64,000 nt of DNA from Kalmusia sp. IMI 367209 (taxonomy: Eukaryota; Ascomycota; Dothideomycetes; Pleosporales; Didymosphaeriaceae): the NCBI GenBank assembly GCA_027946365.1, contig JAPEUQ010000015.1:372001-436000 (forward strand), read 5' to 3'. Shown here piece after piece: positions 12,120 to 24,214 of the stretch. A model generated the notes under the pieces. It saw nothing but the letters and a program-made list of their open reading frames with translations. It was not told where the DNA came from and made no database searches. How positions within the stretch are numbered: position 1 is the first letter of the stretch; the number at the start of each line of letters is the position of its first letter. The position numbers and the translations under genes were made by a program.

Positions 12120-13118
12120 GATGGGCAAGTGTTATTGTGGTGTGTTGAGGCCTGCGGGGTACATGGGGCAGAGGAGTGTGTGTGTGTCGTGTTGTTGTTT
12201 AACCCCGGCGCCAGCCAAACGTCGGCTGCCCGCTTGCCTTGGCCGTGTTTTGGCCACTCGTTTCATCGGGCAACCACCTCGCTAGCCGTCCCCACACAAA
12301 CCACCGCGTAGCGGATAGCCAGCAGGGAATCGACAACGAGAACCGCTACGAGCAGTAATTGTAGATGGCTTTACTTTGCTAGCGCTGCAAGCACAACAAG
12401 TCCGCACTTGGGCGACCCTCGTCTTGTTGTCAGGAAGTGGTCTCGGGCCGGATTTGTGCTCCGAACCCTCAATGAACCGACACGGGCCGTCCAGACTCTA
12501 CAAGCATGTTATTCGCGAAAGGCTTTACGACAATATCAAATGAACAAAAGCCCGGAAATAGCATTGGTGCATGATCTAGGATAACAAGCAATGGCGGCGA
12601 TTGTGCCTTGCAATTCCGATAACAAATCAGATTTCGCACCTCATATTGCAGCATGGGGGCTCCAAAACTTCTTTTTGAACCCTACGCATACTAGGCAGAT
12701 GCGAAAGGCGTGACATATCAATTAGAAGTCCTCACTCAATTTCATTTTCCATGTTGATTGTAGTCGCACAAATTGTTGGTCGATCTAAGGCCTGCAACGC
12801 CTTTTCTCACGACCATTGATACAAAATGCACTACACTCCAACATTAAAGTTGTTCAGCGTCAGACTGGCCTGCTCAGCCTGCGAAACCCCGTGGGGACTT
12901 TGCATATGCGATCGCACGAAATGTCCGCCCCCAGCATGGCTGAGTGAAATTGTGCAACACACCGACGGTAAAAAAGACTCCAGTCTTGAGTCTGGCATTT
13001 CGCCCCGAGATGTGCTTGGAATGACTGATTAACCTGGCGGTCTCCTTTAAAGCCTAATCATATTCCCCGCTTCCGCGTCCGCAAGTCTTTATGATTCTAG
13101 TTGATTCTCTTCTTAAAG
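12120..13118. other. Divergent intergenic region, STU1 / membrane protein
   Basis: About 1 kb between two divergent start codons. It contains both promoters. No gene, repeat or RNA was recognised; TG-rich and Gln-like simple stretches occur near 12180. Confidence 0.45.
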
Positions 13119-14562
13119 ATGGCTTCCCTAGGAATATTTTCCAATGCTACTGACTTGCTCGAAAGGCCGGCCATGCTTCCACCAGCAGATGCCACAATGC
13201 ATTCCGATAATCTAACCACCATGTACTATGTATGCGTGGGTCTCGGCGGCAGCATCTCTGGCACGCTTTTGCTCATGAGATTATACACGAAGTTACACAT
13301 TGTTGATAAGATCGATGTGACAGATTGTGAGTCATCCTCAAAGTATACGATAAACTTACGGCTTAGCCGTTGCTTATTGACCAAATATCAGGTCTCATAA
13401 CACTCGCATTTGTAGGAATTGTCGCAACTCATCTACACGTCAATCTGAGATCTAATTCTTCAAGCTCGTTTACCTGCCGATAATAGTCGTTGGGCATATT
13501 GCAATAACGCATGGATTCGGTCAGCATCAGTGGAACATCACCATGAAGCAGCTCATTTCAACTTTATACGTACGCATATTAGACCCGCACATTTTTTCTA
13601 TACATACTTACTGCTTTGTAGTGGGTCAATGTAGCTGAGATCATGTATCCCGTTCCAATCGTTCTCATCAAAGTCACAATACTCATACAGTATATGAGGC
13701 TGTTCGCGCCTTACCGGACTGTCAATCCCTTTGTGTGGTACGGCGCCTTGGCCATCATCATCATAAACGTCACATTTTATACTATCAACAGCTTTTTCAG
13801 TGTTTTCCGCTGCTCACCTCGCGAAAAATTCTGGAATCCGTTGATCACAGAAGGCCACTGCATTAATCGGACTAAAATGATATTATTCCTTGCAGTCTTT
13901 AATATACTCTCCGATATCGCTATTCTCATCCTTCCGCTGAAGACTGTTTGGACTCTTCGCATACAGCTAAGGAAACGGGTGGGGATAAGCATCTTGTGTG
14001 CTATGGGCATCCTGTAAGTGCGAGAACGTCACGCCGATTTACAGCAGCAGAATGCTTATAACGCACTAGAGCCTGTACTGCCGACGCAGGAATAATTGCC
14101 TCCTCAGCCCACATGAATCGTCCAAACGGCGACGTGTCGTACTACATTTGTTGGCTGGGCTTGTGCGCTCTGGTGGAGATCAGCCTCGGCATCATAGTCT
14201 CGTGCTTGCTATCGCTCCCCAGATTCTACGAGGCCAAGGGCCGAAGCTTAATCCATGCATTGATGCGACCATTTACCATGCTCATTACGACTTCTCAGTC
14301 CAACAAAATAAAACCGTCTTCGACAAGATCCAAACCTAGATCGACTGATGCATCAAAAGCTCTTGATGTATTGCCCAAGGTACAAAGGATAAATCATATA
14401 CTGTCCGAGACGAATCCAAATGTCGATACTGAGAGCTTTCTTATGACGGATTTGGAACGAGATTATATCGATCCTACACTCGCCGATAAAGTGAAAAGAG
14501 ATAATAGCTCGGACAGGAAGAAGACCTTCGAAGATAGGATTGTTCTGAGCCAATCAGTGTGA
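13119..14562 (+). CDS. Fungal-rhodopsin (PTH11-type) integral membrane protein, 405 aa
   Basis: Seven-helix protein of the fungal rhodopsin-domain family; ligand unknown. Five exons: 13119-13326, 13392-13411, 13465-13569, 13622-14013 and 14070-14562; total 1218 nt, in frame. Family signatures: ITHGFGQHQWN, AEIMYPVPIVLIKVTILIQYMRLF, INSFFSVFRCSPREKFWNP, NILSDIAILILPL and CLLSLPRFYEAKG. The 20-nt second exon is needed for an unbroken second helix. The intron after it ends AAG rather than CAG but has a CTAAT branch-like sequence. The C-terminal about 110 residues are cytoplasmic, basic and Ser-rich. Exon 5 uses the TAG at 14069; the CAG at 14099 would give the wrong frame. Confidence 0.8.
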
Positions 14563-15307
14563 ATAGATCATTGCCTTGAGGGCAATGGAGTTGTATATAG
14601 TCAACGAATCGAATTAGAGAGCAAGACGGAGTGCATTTCTGAGATAAAAAAAATGAAGATGATTGAGAGAATCCTTTTCATGTTCGGAGATAATATCATT
14701 CTGAGACCCGGGCTCTCTTCAAGGCTTTCATCGATATGCAGAATGTACTTGCATGGTAAGGCCAAGCATAGGGCACTGATGCGGACTACCAATCAAAGAT
14801 GGCCTGACGCATCGGTTCTGCTAGCTCCATCCCACGATGCCGCCACGCTGGTCACACTACCAATCCAATGCTGCACACAGCTGCTGTGAATCATCAAAGA
14901 CCCCGCTTTCAATATCGCAACAAACTGCCAGTCAATCGGAACGAATAACATTGGTGGCGGACATCTAAGCGTGGGGCTTTGACGTTCACGCTAGCGCGTA
15001 GTGTACTTTAGTCGCACCTACCCCTCCGAAACCGTCACTATGCGGTTTACGTTAGTGGAACCCCACTACGTTCAAATACTGCCCCTCCTTCCCTCGTTCT
15101 TCTCTTCACCAATTCCCACAGATCCTCAGATCAGTGACATAACTCTTCGTACTCCCCTCTTACCCCCTCTTGATGGTAGGAACCGCTAACCGATGTCCAG
15201 GATCTCTCTTCTGACCGAAAGTATGCGGCTCGTCATGCACGAAGACATGTTCTATGCGCGGGCGTTATTCCAACTACATCAAGGTATATCAGTGTTAAGT
15301 ATGCTGA
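14563..15307. other. Upstream region of THI4
   Basis: Between the membrane-protein stop and the riboswitch. Some short open frames, none supported. It should contain the THI4 promoter and the start of its leader. Confidence 0.45.
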
Positions 15308-15460
15308 GCATGGACCGGTGTTCGTTTTCAGCACTCGCTCCGCCCTCGGCCGTCTGCTCCTTTGCGAGCTGAATCGGTCGAGGGCGAAGTGTTTACTGGA
15401 CTCGTTCTGAGATTATACGGTTTCAACTTGATCTGGATAATACCAGCGAAAGGATCATGC
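15308..15460 (+). promoter_or_regulatory. TPP riboswitch in the THI4 leader
   Basis: Thiamin-pyrophosphate aptamer. The conserved half CTGAGATTATACGG (15407-15420) is followed by TTGATCTGGATAATACCAGC (15428-15447) and the tail GAAAGGATCATGC. P1 pairs GCATGG (15308-15313) with the terminal TCATGC. P2 pairs ACCG (15314-15317) with CGGT (15418-15421). P3 is an enlarged arm in which TTCAGC-ACTCGC (15327 on) pairs with GCGAGCTGAA (15364 on). It lies 72 bases before the THI4 start, as in other fungi where it controls splicing of a leader intron. A donor GTATAT at 15284 and TAG acceptors near 15477-15482 could bound that intron. Motif match is strong; splice details are inferred. Confidence 0.93.
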
Positions 15461-15531
15461 CTTCCTACTCCTGCTAGCCTAGAGCATCCTTAACAGTTCC
15501 CAGGTTTCGATCATCATTGATATAGTTCACT

Positions 15532-16626
<1,095 letters not shown>

Positions 16627-17176
16627 AGAGAAGTATTGTCGATGCGCGTCTCGATCACTACAGTCTTGTTCTCTGGGACTTGGTCTGTCTTTACCTACGC
16701 TATACACTCCTATGACCTCCATGCCGGTCCAATAAATTAGTCGTTCATTCAATCACTTACCGTGTTTGCCTGACCTACAGTAATGATTTCGAAATCTACA
16801 CTAGATCTTGTAAGACTATTATTTTGTTATATCATTCAATAATCTTGATGTCAGATATCCCGCGGCCTTGTCCCAAATAAAAAAACAAGACACAGAACCT
16901 TTATCACCCTACCTCCTACGCAACTGAAAGTAAGCACAATAGTATCACCGCTAACAGATCATACTACGTCTATCCAACAAAGACTCCCTATAATACGCAG
17001 AGGAATTTGGTAAATATGTACGGTGCTACCATCTCACTGATTGCTTCTAAACGGCACCCTCGCGTCGTGAGGAATGCGAAGCGTCGCCAATCCTGAATTG
17101 TATCGATATAAGAAATTCTAGGCAAGGGCTGATAGGCTAATTGATAATCTCAGTCGAACTCTTCAAGCCATAAGAT
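16627..17176. other. Convergent 3' flanks of THI4 and the HeLo gene
   Basis: AT-rich stretch with no open frame or repeat of note. It marks the border between the housekeeping block and the HeLo/NLR locus. Confidence 0.45.
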
Positions 17177-18016
17177 TTATAGATAATCGTCTCCTATATT
17201 TATCGTTCCCGACCCGCGAATTTTGAAGTTCTTATAATGTGATCTTGGTCCAATTGGTGTTGCACCTCTAGCAACAGAATTTCCAACACGGAACTTCATA
17301 TCGGCTCGACCCTCAATATCGAAGTTGTCAAAAACATGCCCTTGTTTCTCGCGGTGCTTAATCTCAGCCGCCACAATCTCCTGCATAGTATCATCCTCTT
17401 CATCCTCTACAATCGTTTGCATTACTGGCAGTGACTCATCCTCCAGTTCGATCACGTCATTTTGTTGGAGCTGTCTTAGGGGAATGACTTGAAGCTCAGC
17501 CGGAAAGAGCTTGGTCAAATCGTCGACGTCGGACCGGAGACCACTAACAAGGAGGTCCAATACCTTCCGCTCATAGATTGCCCACTTGATCGTAATCACA
17601 CTGTTGTCATATTTGGCATTGTACTTCGTGGCGTACTTTCTCATCCAAAATTTCATTCTTTGGCATAGCCGATCCTTCGACAGCTGAACTTCGTCATTCG
17701 TGAGTATATCCTTGCCGGTGGATTTGGGTTTTGAGAGGTTGCTTTTTCTTTGTGCTTCTTCGAATCGGCCTTTGATATTCTCCAGCAACGGTCGACAATC
17801 TTCGATTCTGTCATCGTAGGACACGGCAGTGTCATCATCGACAAGTCCCACAGACGTTCCCCATCGCGACAAGTTGACTCCGATATAATGCAGCCGAAGT
17901 ACCATAAGATTTCGATCGCTTTCGAGGTTCCGCCCGTACTGGATCATCTCGAAGAACTGAACGCAGGACAAGAATAGGCCCGGAAGACTCAAGACACTTC
18001 CGAAGGGGTCCACCAT
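17177..18016 (-). CDS. HET-S-like protein: HeLo domain plus C-terminal amyloid motifs, 279 aa
   Basis: Single exon, close to the length of HET-S. Residues 1-200 form a HeLo domain: MVDPFGSVLSLPGLFLSC, then FFEMIQYGRNLESD and LRLHYIGVNLSRWG, and near the end ALYD-type AIYERKVLDLLVSGL followed by acidic LEDESLPV. HeLo domains permeabilise membranes when their prion-forming tail assembles. The tail carries two related motifs: about 228-246 (FDNFDIEGRADMKFRVGN) and about 260-278 (YKNFKIRGSGTINIGDDY), each an NF-x-I ... V/I-G-N/D pattern with Gly/polar turns, as in HET-S-related amyloid motifs. The divergent neighbour starts with a similar motif. The reading frame is intact. Start is the ATG at 18016; the open frame extends further without another ATG. 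The role in cell death is inferred from family and context. Confidence 0.85.
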   Translation of the reverse strand: MVDPFGSVLSLPGLFLSCVQFFEMIQYGRNLESDRNLMVLRLHYIGVNLSRWGTSVGLVDDDTAVSYDDRIEDCRPLLENIKGRFEEAQRKSNLSKPKSTGKDILTNDEVQLSKDRLCQRMKFWMRKYATKYNAKYDNSVITIKWAIYERKVLDLLVSGLRSDVDDLTKLFPAELQVIPLRQLQQNDVIELEDESLPVMQTIVEDEEDDTMQEIVAAEIKHREKQGHVFDNFDIEGRADMKFRVGNSVARGATPIGPRSHYKNFKIRGSGTINIGDDYL

Positions 18017-18671
18017 TGTAACTGTAGATTCCCAGTAATGTTGTAGGAAGTGTTTGCTCGAAAACTGGAGTTGGCACGTCTTATGGTTTTTGTTTACTTG
18101 TTTGTTCACTGGTGATTGGGAAGGTGACTCTGGACAATGTCTACTATAGTGGCGCCGGGCTGTGGACTATGTATCGTGCTGATCCGGTCAGGCTGAAAAG
18201 ACGCTCTATATCACGCCGAAGCTAGAGGAAGTGGCGCATGCAGATTGTCGCAAGGATTTGCCTTCTTGACCGGTCTTCATGCCATGCAGATCTACATGAC
18301 GTGGCAAGTCGTTCTTCCAATCGTAATGGTTTTCGAGGCAACCAAACTTCAAATGTCTTCTCTTTGAATGCTGTGGAACGTCGCGTTCGTATTGCTGACC
18401 GCACCAATATACGAGGCGGGAGGCCCGTCGCTCACCTGCCACCTAAATTAGTTTGATGCGATGCTTTCGCGCTCCGTCGTTCATAGTTTGTGGACCTTGG
18501 CTTTCTTTCTAGTTCGACATTGTACGTCGACGTCTTCATCTTACCACATTTTCGATGCCACTAAGCAGGAAGTTTCCATAACATGTTGAGCTTATTATTT
18601 CCATGACTTGAGGAGAAAGACTTGATCTGAAAGCTTAATTCCGCTGCAGTTGCAGTTTATTCATCGTAACG
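18017..18671. promoter_or_regulatory. Shared upstream region of the HeLo and NLR genes
   Basis: 655 bases between divergent start codons. No coding frame is supported. The head-to-head layout lets effector and receptor be co-expressed, as in HET-S/NWD2-type pairs. Confidence 0.5.
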
Positions 18672-21543
18672 ATGTCCTCCCATCTTCCAAACTCATCTAT
18701 GGCGGGAAGTAATAGCTATGAGAACTTCATTGTCGACTCTACGGATTCAAATATACATGTTGGCGATCGAAATAATAATGGTACGCGATTATGTTTGATC
18801 CCGATTTAAGAACCTGACTGATAGAACCCTAGCTATTTATCTACCTGGCTTTTCTGGAAATTTCGGCAAACCCTTCGGGGCTTTCAATGAATTAAATGGT
18901 AGGACACTCACTTTCATTGAGGGCAATTTTGAGCTCAACGAGATCTTTACCATAAACATCCTTTTGTCGAAAGATCTTCCAATTATATTCACAAGATTAC
19001 CCTGAAACTTTGATCGTTTTTTATTTGCTTAGGTCACCTTGTGATTAACTTGTATCTAGAACTCTTTCAGCAAGGGCAAAATACAGTAGACGTCAACGCT
19101 TGTCTAAGGATTCTCTGCGATAGACATCCAAATGTGGAACACGAGGAGGTTTCTGCCCAAATAGGGCAACGAGTTTCCGGTACTTGCGAATGGATCAAGT
19201 CTAGTGAACAGTTTCGTTCCTGGTACAACTGTCCTCTTAGTGCTGCGTCGACACCATTGTGGATTACCGGAGGCCCGGGACAAGGGAAAACGATGCTCTC
19301 ATTCTTCTTAGGCGAGCACATCACAGACACCAAAACGGTAGATAGCGTGGTTATAATGCATTTTTGTGAAGGCAAAAATGAGCGGCGCAACACGGTTCAG
19401 TCAATCCTCAGGAGCCTAATTTACCAGTTGCTATCCTCGAACAAAAACTTCTACTGGGGACTCGTTAAGGAATACTTTCAGGCTGACGAAGCGAACATTC
19501 TCTCTTTCGAATCGCTATGGTTCATATTCAAAGTTATGGTCCAGGCCATCGATAAAGCTTTGGTATATTGCATCATCGACGGCCTAGACGAATGTACCGA
19601 GGGTTTTCTGGAATCATTCCTGTCGAAAATGGGATCATTATTTCCTTCGGATAGAGAGGGACACCAAAAGTTCAATCTTCGGCTGATTATAGTTAGTCGA
19701 GATGTGGCGCCTATCAATAGAAATATATTGCCTTGGTCCCATAGGATAGACTTGGATGATTACGTCAAACCCGACGTCGATATGTTCATCAAGAAAAAAG
19801 TGAACGAGCTTTCTGAAAGAAATAAATATACTCCCGAGCTTAAGAGTCTTGTGGAGACAGAATTCATACGCCGGGCAGAAGGTACCTTTCTATGGGTCGG
19901 CATTGTTGCCAAAGAATTACAAGACTGCAAAAGTATCTATGTAGAGAAGACTCTTCAAGAATTCCCTAAAGGATTGAGACCTGTCTTTGGACAAATCCTC
20001 AAGCGATTGCCAGCGGAAGAACACGAATATGCTGCTCGAGTTGTATCTTGGATATCGGTAGCTGCTCGACCATTTACGATTGCGGAAATCTGTATACTCG
20101 CCAATGAACCAGGGATCCCGACTTCAGGCCTCACCCCAGAAGCTGTTATGAAGGAAAGGTTGTCACCACTGGGAGTGTTGCTTTCTTTCAAGACAACAGC
20201 CTACGGAGAAGAAATAAGCTTTGTACATACATCGGCTCGAGACTTTCCTCTTATCAGACGATCAAGCTAGAGATGGTATTTTGGATCATTTCTGCGTGAC
20301 CGGAAAGAAGCTGGAACAGGCCCATCTAGAGATTGCGTCAACATGTTTGAAATATCTGGACGATCTGCATGCGAGAGCCGGTCCATTGGAGCTCGAAAGT
20401 GGATGGGACAGGATGGACGTGAGACCAGAGGCGCTAGACCGAAATCCTCTGCTTCTTTATTCTACAATCTATTGGCCGCACCATGCCAATGCTTTACAGG
20501 ACAAACAGCAACAGGTCTTCCCAAGTCCATTCAAGGCGAAGTCTTCCTCAGTCCGCAATATGTGGATGAAGATGTATTGGGCAGCGAAGGAACCCGGAGC
20601 TCCTCCTCGGTCTGCATCTTATATTGATATACTTTCTTGGCTAGGGTTGAACCATGCGCTGGGGCAGTCACTACGCCCAATGTTAGGACTGATGGGAGGG
20701 AACAATAGTAAAAGGCCACTTATCAGAACAGCCTTATGGTGGGCAGTATCAAACGGAAACTTAGCTACAACTCAGTTGCTACTAAAAGAGTATCCGGGAA
20801 CTGTTGATTGGGGGACCAAGACATATCCTGGAGCGGTCCTAGTCAGGGCTGCTCATTTCGGTCACTTTAACATCGTCAAAGCATTACTCGATGCCAGAGC
20901 AATAGTTAACGAAAGAGATGAAGATGAGCGCACTCATCTACACTTAGCTGCACTCAATGGCCATATAGAGGTTATCAAGACTCTAATATGTGCGAAAGCA
21001 AATAGCAACGCCCAGGAAAAAGAACAGTTCACCCCTCTACACTTAGCTGCAATAAGAGGCCATGTAAAAGCTATCAAAGTCCTCATCGATGGAGAAGCAA
21101 GTGTTGACATCCAGACTGAGCATCATCTGACACCTCTACACGCAGCTGTGGCGGGAAACTCTCCAGATGCTGTCAAGGCTTTATTAGACAAGGGAGCGAG
21201 TGTCAACGGCCAGGCAAATCAGGTCACACCTCTACACCTAGCTGCAAAATTTGGTCATACAGAGGTTATCAAGGCCCTAATAGATGGAAAAGCGAATATT
21301 AACGCCCAGGCATATCAGTATACACCTCTACACCTAGCTGCAAGATTCGGTCATACAGAGGTCATCAAGGTCCTAATAGACGGGAAAGCGAACGTCAACG
21401 CCAAAGCACATGGAGAAACCCTTCTACATGTTGTTATAGATAGAGGAGACGATTTGGAGGTTATTAAGACTTTGTTGGCCGGGGGTGCCGACATCCCGCT
21501 CGACTTGAAAGATGTGATAATGAACTACGGACGGCTTGATTGA
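18672..21543 (+). pseudogene. NACHT-ankyrin NLR with N-terminal amyloid-like motif, frameshifted
   Basis: STAND-type receptor. Exon 1 (18672-18780) encodes 36 residues with SYENFIVDSTDSNIHVGD, resembling the two motifs of the adjacent HeLo protein. Exon 2 (18833-18898) is a Gly/Phe linker. Exon 3 starts at 19033; all three join in frame. The NACHT domain has Walker A GGPGQGKT (about residues 138-145), Walker B VYCIIDGLDE (about 240) and RLIIVSRD. The frame closes at 20270 just after FVHTSARDF. The expected continuation LLSDDQARDG reads one base over (open 20221-21543). There 32-33-residue ankyrin repeats follow. A one-base surplus near 20250 therefore splits receptor from sensor repeats. Either the allele is dead or one base is wrong; decay further on favours the former. 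Confidence 0.8.
21226..21417 (+). repeat. Two near-identical 96-bp ankyrin units
   Basis: Units start at 21226 and 21322 (ACACCTCTACACCTAGCTGC in both). They encode TPLHLAA(K/R)FGHTEVIK(A/V)LIDGKAN(I/V)NAQ or close to it. Silent sites are largely shared, so recent duplication or gene conversion is likely. Flanking units (20836-21225, 21418-21500) are more diverged. Confidence 0.85.
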
Positions 21544-22700
21544 AGCCCACGAGTCTATTATGAGAGCGCTGTTCGATAAGAGCGCTCAAGTTCAGCATCG
21601 TGTATGGGACGTGGTAGGGGACGTGGTAGGGAGAAAGTCAACACGTGCTCTCTTGCTAGGCAGCTGCTTCGCTACTGTTCGTGGCCTCTTTATAAGGCTG
21701 CCTGGGGTGCGTTGCCGAAATATCCACCCTGAGCGTTGACGTCGGCCCCTGCCGAGATCCTGTCTGTTCTCAGGATTGACACAAAAGAGTTTGAGCGGAC
21801 CCGGCATACTTCACACACCATGATACAAGCACGCAGCTAGGAAAAGCATTGATCTCGTTCTCATTGCTTGTATCTTCCAGGAGGTACCCTTGCCTGGCGT
21901 TGACATCATAAGTCGAACAGTTCCGCTGCCGATAATCAGTCTCTTCATCCGTCTCAGGCCGTGTCATCCCACTCCACTATCCTACGAGGCTACATTTCAA
22001 TGGGTATACGAAGCAATCACATGGCCATGGTAATGCTAGTCCCTGGGAACAGATCGAGATCATCACCTTTTGGGTGAGTGAAACCAAAGACGATGAAGAT
22101 TGTGGCACAAGTGAAGATGGTAGCATGGGCCGTGAGGTCGAAGAATTTGAAAAAATGGAGACTGGGATAGGTGTATTGCAAATCATGGCGTTGACCTCAA
22201 CATGGAAGGAAACAACGGCTACACTGTGTTGCATCTTGCTTCTACTGGATCTACTTGAAAGGGGATCTGATATGAGTCTGGGGAACAAGCGAGGTCAAAC
22301 GACTCTTCATTTGGCAGTGGATAAGCTTGGAGAGAGAGGAGGTTCAAGTTTTCGTGGATATATGAGCGAATACCTGCACTACGGACATTGCGCGACCACG
22401 ACGTCCATATTGACGCCTAAGATGACTCAGGACGAGCCGCGCTTCATACAGTGCCTGCGCTGAATGCCTATCACGCCGTCGATTCTGCTTGAGAAAAGAG
22501 CTCAAGTTGACTTGGCTGATCACTACGGCCAGAGAGGATAGCACACGGCAGTGCGAACCGCATCGAATTCTCCAGCTAAGGAAACCCTGATTGCTCCCAT
22601 TGTTCTTCTCCTCCTCAGCTATGGAACCGATCCAGAAACTACTGAATTGCCGGTCGAACAGTACAAGATATTGCACAGCACTCGGCTTGGACTTCATCGT
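21544..22700 (+). pseudogene. Decayed ankyrin tail of the NLR
   Basis: Fragments of ankyrin repeats remain in several frames, broken by stops. IEAHESIMRALFDKSAQVQ reads from about 21540, one base out of the preceding frame. NGYTVLHLAST lies at about 22213-22250 and ends in a stop. LLERGSDMSLGNKRGQTTLHL (shown here in part) covers about 22250-22320 in a different frame. LLEKRAQVDLADHYGQ is at about 22488-22535, then a stop, and LLLLSYGTDPE follows near 22606. This looks like the former C-terminal extension of the receptor. It does not code as it stands. Confidence 0.65.
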
Positions 22701-23427
22701 GAAAACTCCTCAAGCATCGCGCACAGGACTGGAATCGTTGCAAAGAACGTGACAAGAATGCCGACACCAGACGTTGCACTGGCTGTTCCCGAGCGAGGTC
22801 AGCACTTTCATCTCAACACCTCTCACGCTACCCAACATAAAACACCGCATAGCAGGCACAACTCACCCGAGTGCCAGAGGATGAGCCAGACCCAGCACAA
22901 AGCATATTCCAGAGATCCACGAAAACACTAACCAACAACAAGAAACATCCAACAAAGCACATCAGATGCCCAAAAAACACGACCGGACCCCTCATCACCC
23001 CGTCTCGTACGAAACCACACGTACACACCACGCCACCACGTCAAAAGATCGCTCCGCCCACCCCGTACAGCAGCATCGCCCTGTGGCACGCCAAGATACT
23101 AGAAGTTATACACCGCGCTACCAACCTCGCCAATAGCCACATCCGGTCTAGACGGCACGGGGCCCGCGCACCGCGGGGACCGCCTAGTGGACGCGGCGCG
23201 GGTCGCGAATTACCTCGTCAGCAGAACGGTCAGCAAGAACGATTGCATGTTGGGAACGCACGGAAGGGTATATAAGGATGCGGCGTAGGCCGCGAGTGTC
23301 AAAGGACGAGATATATAACCTCGACGGCTTCAACGACTAGCTAGCTAGCTAGTACGATTTGTTTTATACACGAGCACGCTACGCGTGCCATACGAAGGTG
23401 AACACAAGCGATATAGGGGAATCGAGA

Positions 23428-24214
23428 ATGGCAGAGGATAGGACGACGAGCGTGGCGGAGACGCGCACGAATCATGCTGTCTACGCACACTTCATCGCCA
23501 AAGAGTTTCTCTCCGACCCTGTCTTCGCGTACATGCTGCTCAATGCGCCATGGTACGCCCGGCCCCACGCAACGTACCACATCATACGGCTCCAGCTGCT
23601 CGCTGCAAACCACAAGTCGCGCGCCATATACTACTCGACGTGCGCGCCGGCCGGGGCGGCGAGCCAGTCCCGCACGCAAGCGCAGATTGAACTGGATCCG
23701 CATTGCGCCGCCGTGGTCATGCCGCCGGGCTGCGACTTCCTCGATATTGGAGCACGGGGCTGGGCGAAGGTGGTGGCGAAGGGGGGTTGGAAGTTGGTTT
23801 CTATATTGGGGTTGAGTGGGTGGAAGAGATTCGCGGATGAATACGTGGCTCCTGTGGATGCGGCGAAGGCGTCGGTGTTCCGCAAGGATGAGACGTACTA
23901 CTACGTCCTGTTCATCGCGACGGGTTCGCAGCACCGGGGTAAGGGGCTCGCGCAGGTGGTCTTGGAAAATCTGAAGGAGAGGGCGCAGAAAGAGATGAAG
24001 CCGATCTGGCTAGAGGCGAGTAGTCCAGCGTCGAGGCGGGTGTATAAGAAGTGTGGGTTTGTGGATGTGGGGAGGAGGTGAGGGTTGGGAAGGGGTTGTT
24101 GATGCGGTGGGGGAGAGGGTGGAGGGGAAGGACGCGGTGGGTGTGCCGGTTTTCCCTATGGTGTGGTGGCCCGAGGGGTATGGTAAGGCGAAGGTGGATA
24201 GTCAGGTGAGTTAA
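23428..24214 (+). CDS. GNAT-family N-acetyltransferase, about 248 aa
   Basis: Acetyl-CoA-dependent transferase of unknown substrate, like many fungal GNAT proteins. The ATG at 23428 (MAEDRTTSVAETRTNHAVYA) opens exon 1, ending at 24077. The CoA-binding core is YYYVLFIATGSQHRGKGLAQ with the Q/R-x-x-G-x-G/A pattern, then IWLEASSPASRRVYKKCGFV. The direct frame stops at 24081, but the typical tail (VPVFPMVWWPEGYGK) follows in another frame. A 40-nt intron (24078-24117, GTGAGG..GAG) would rejoin them in frame and end at 24214. An extra G in the run 24069-24072 is the alternative. A GTGAGT just before the stop could be a further donor. A (CTAG)4 run lies upstream at 23337-23352. Confidence 0.75.

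Noticed and set aside
14070..14145. Reading frame from the CAG at 14099 in the first rhodopsin-type gene
   Set aside because: It yields a Cys/Arg-rich frame without the last membrane helix; the TAG acceptor at 14069 gives the conserved helix and correct phase.
20240..20275. Programmed +1 frameshifting at the NLR break
   Set aside because: No known slippery sequence or stimulatory structure is evident, and further breaks downstream fit decay better.
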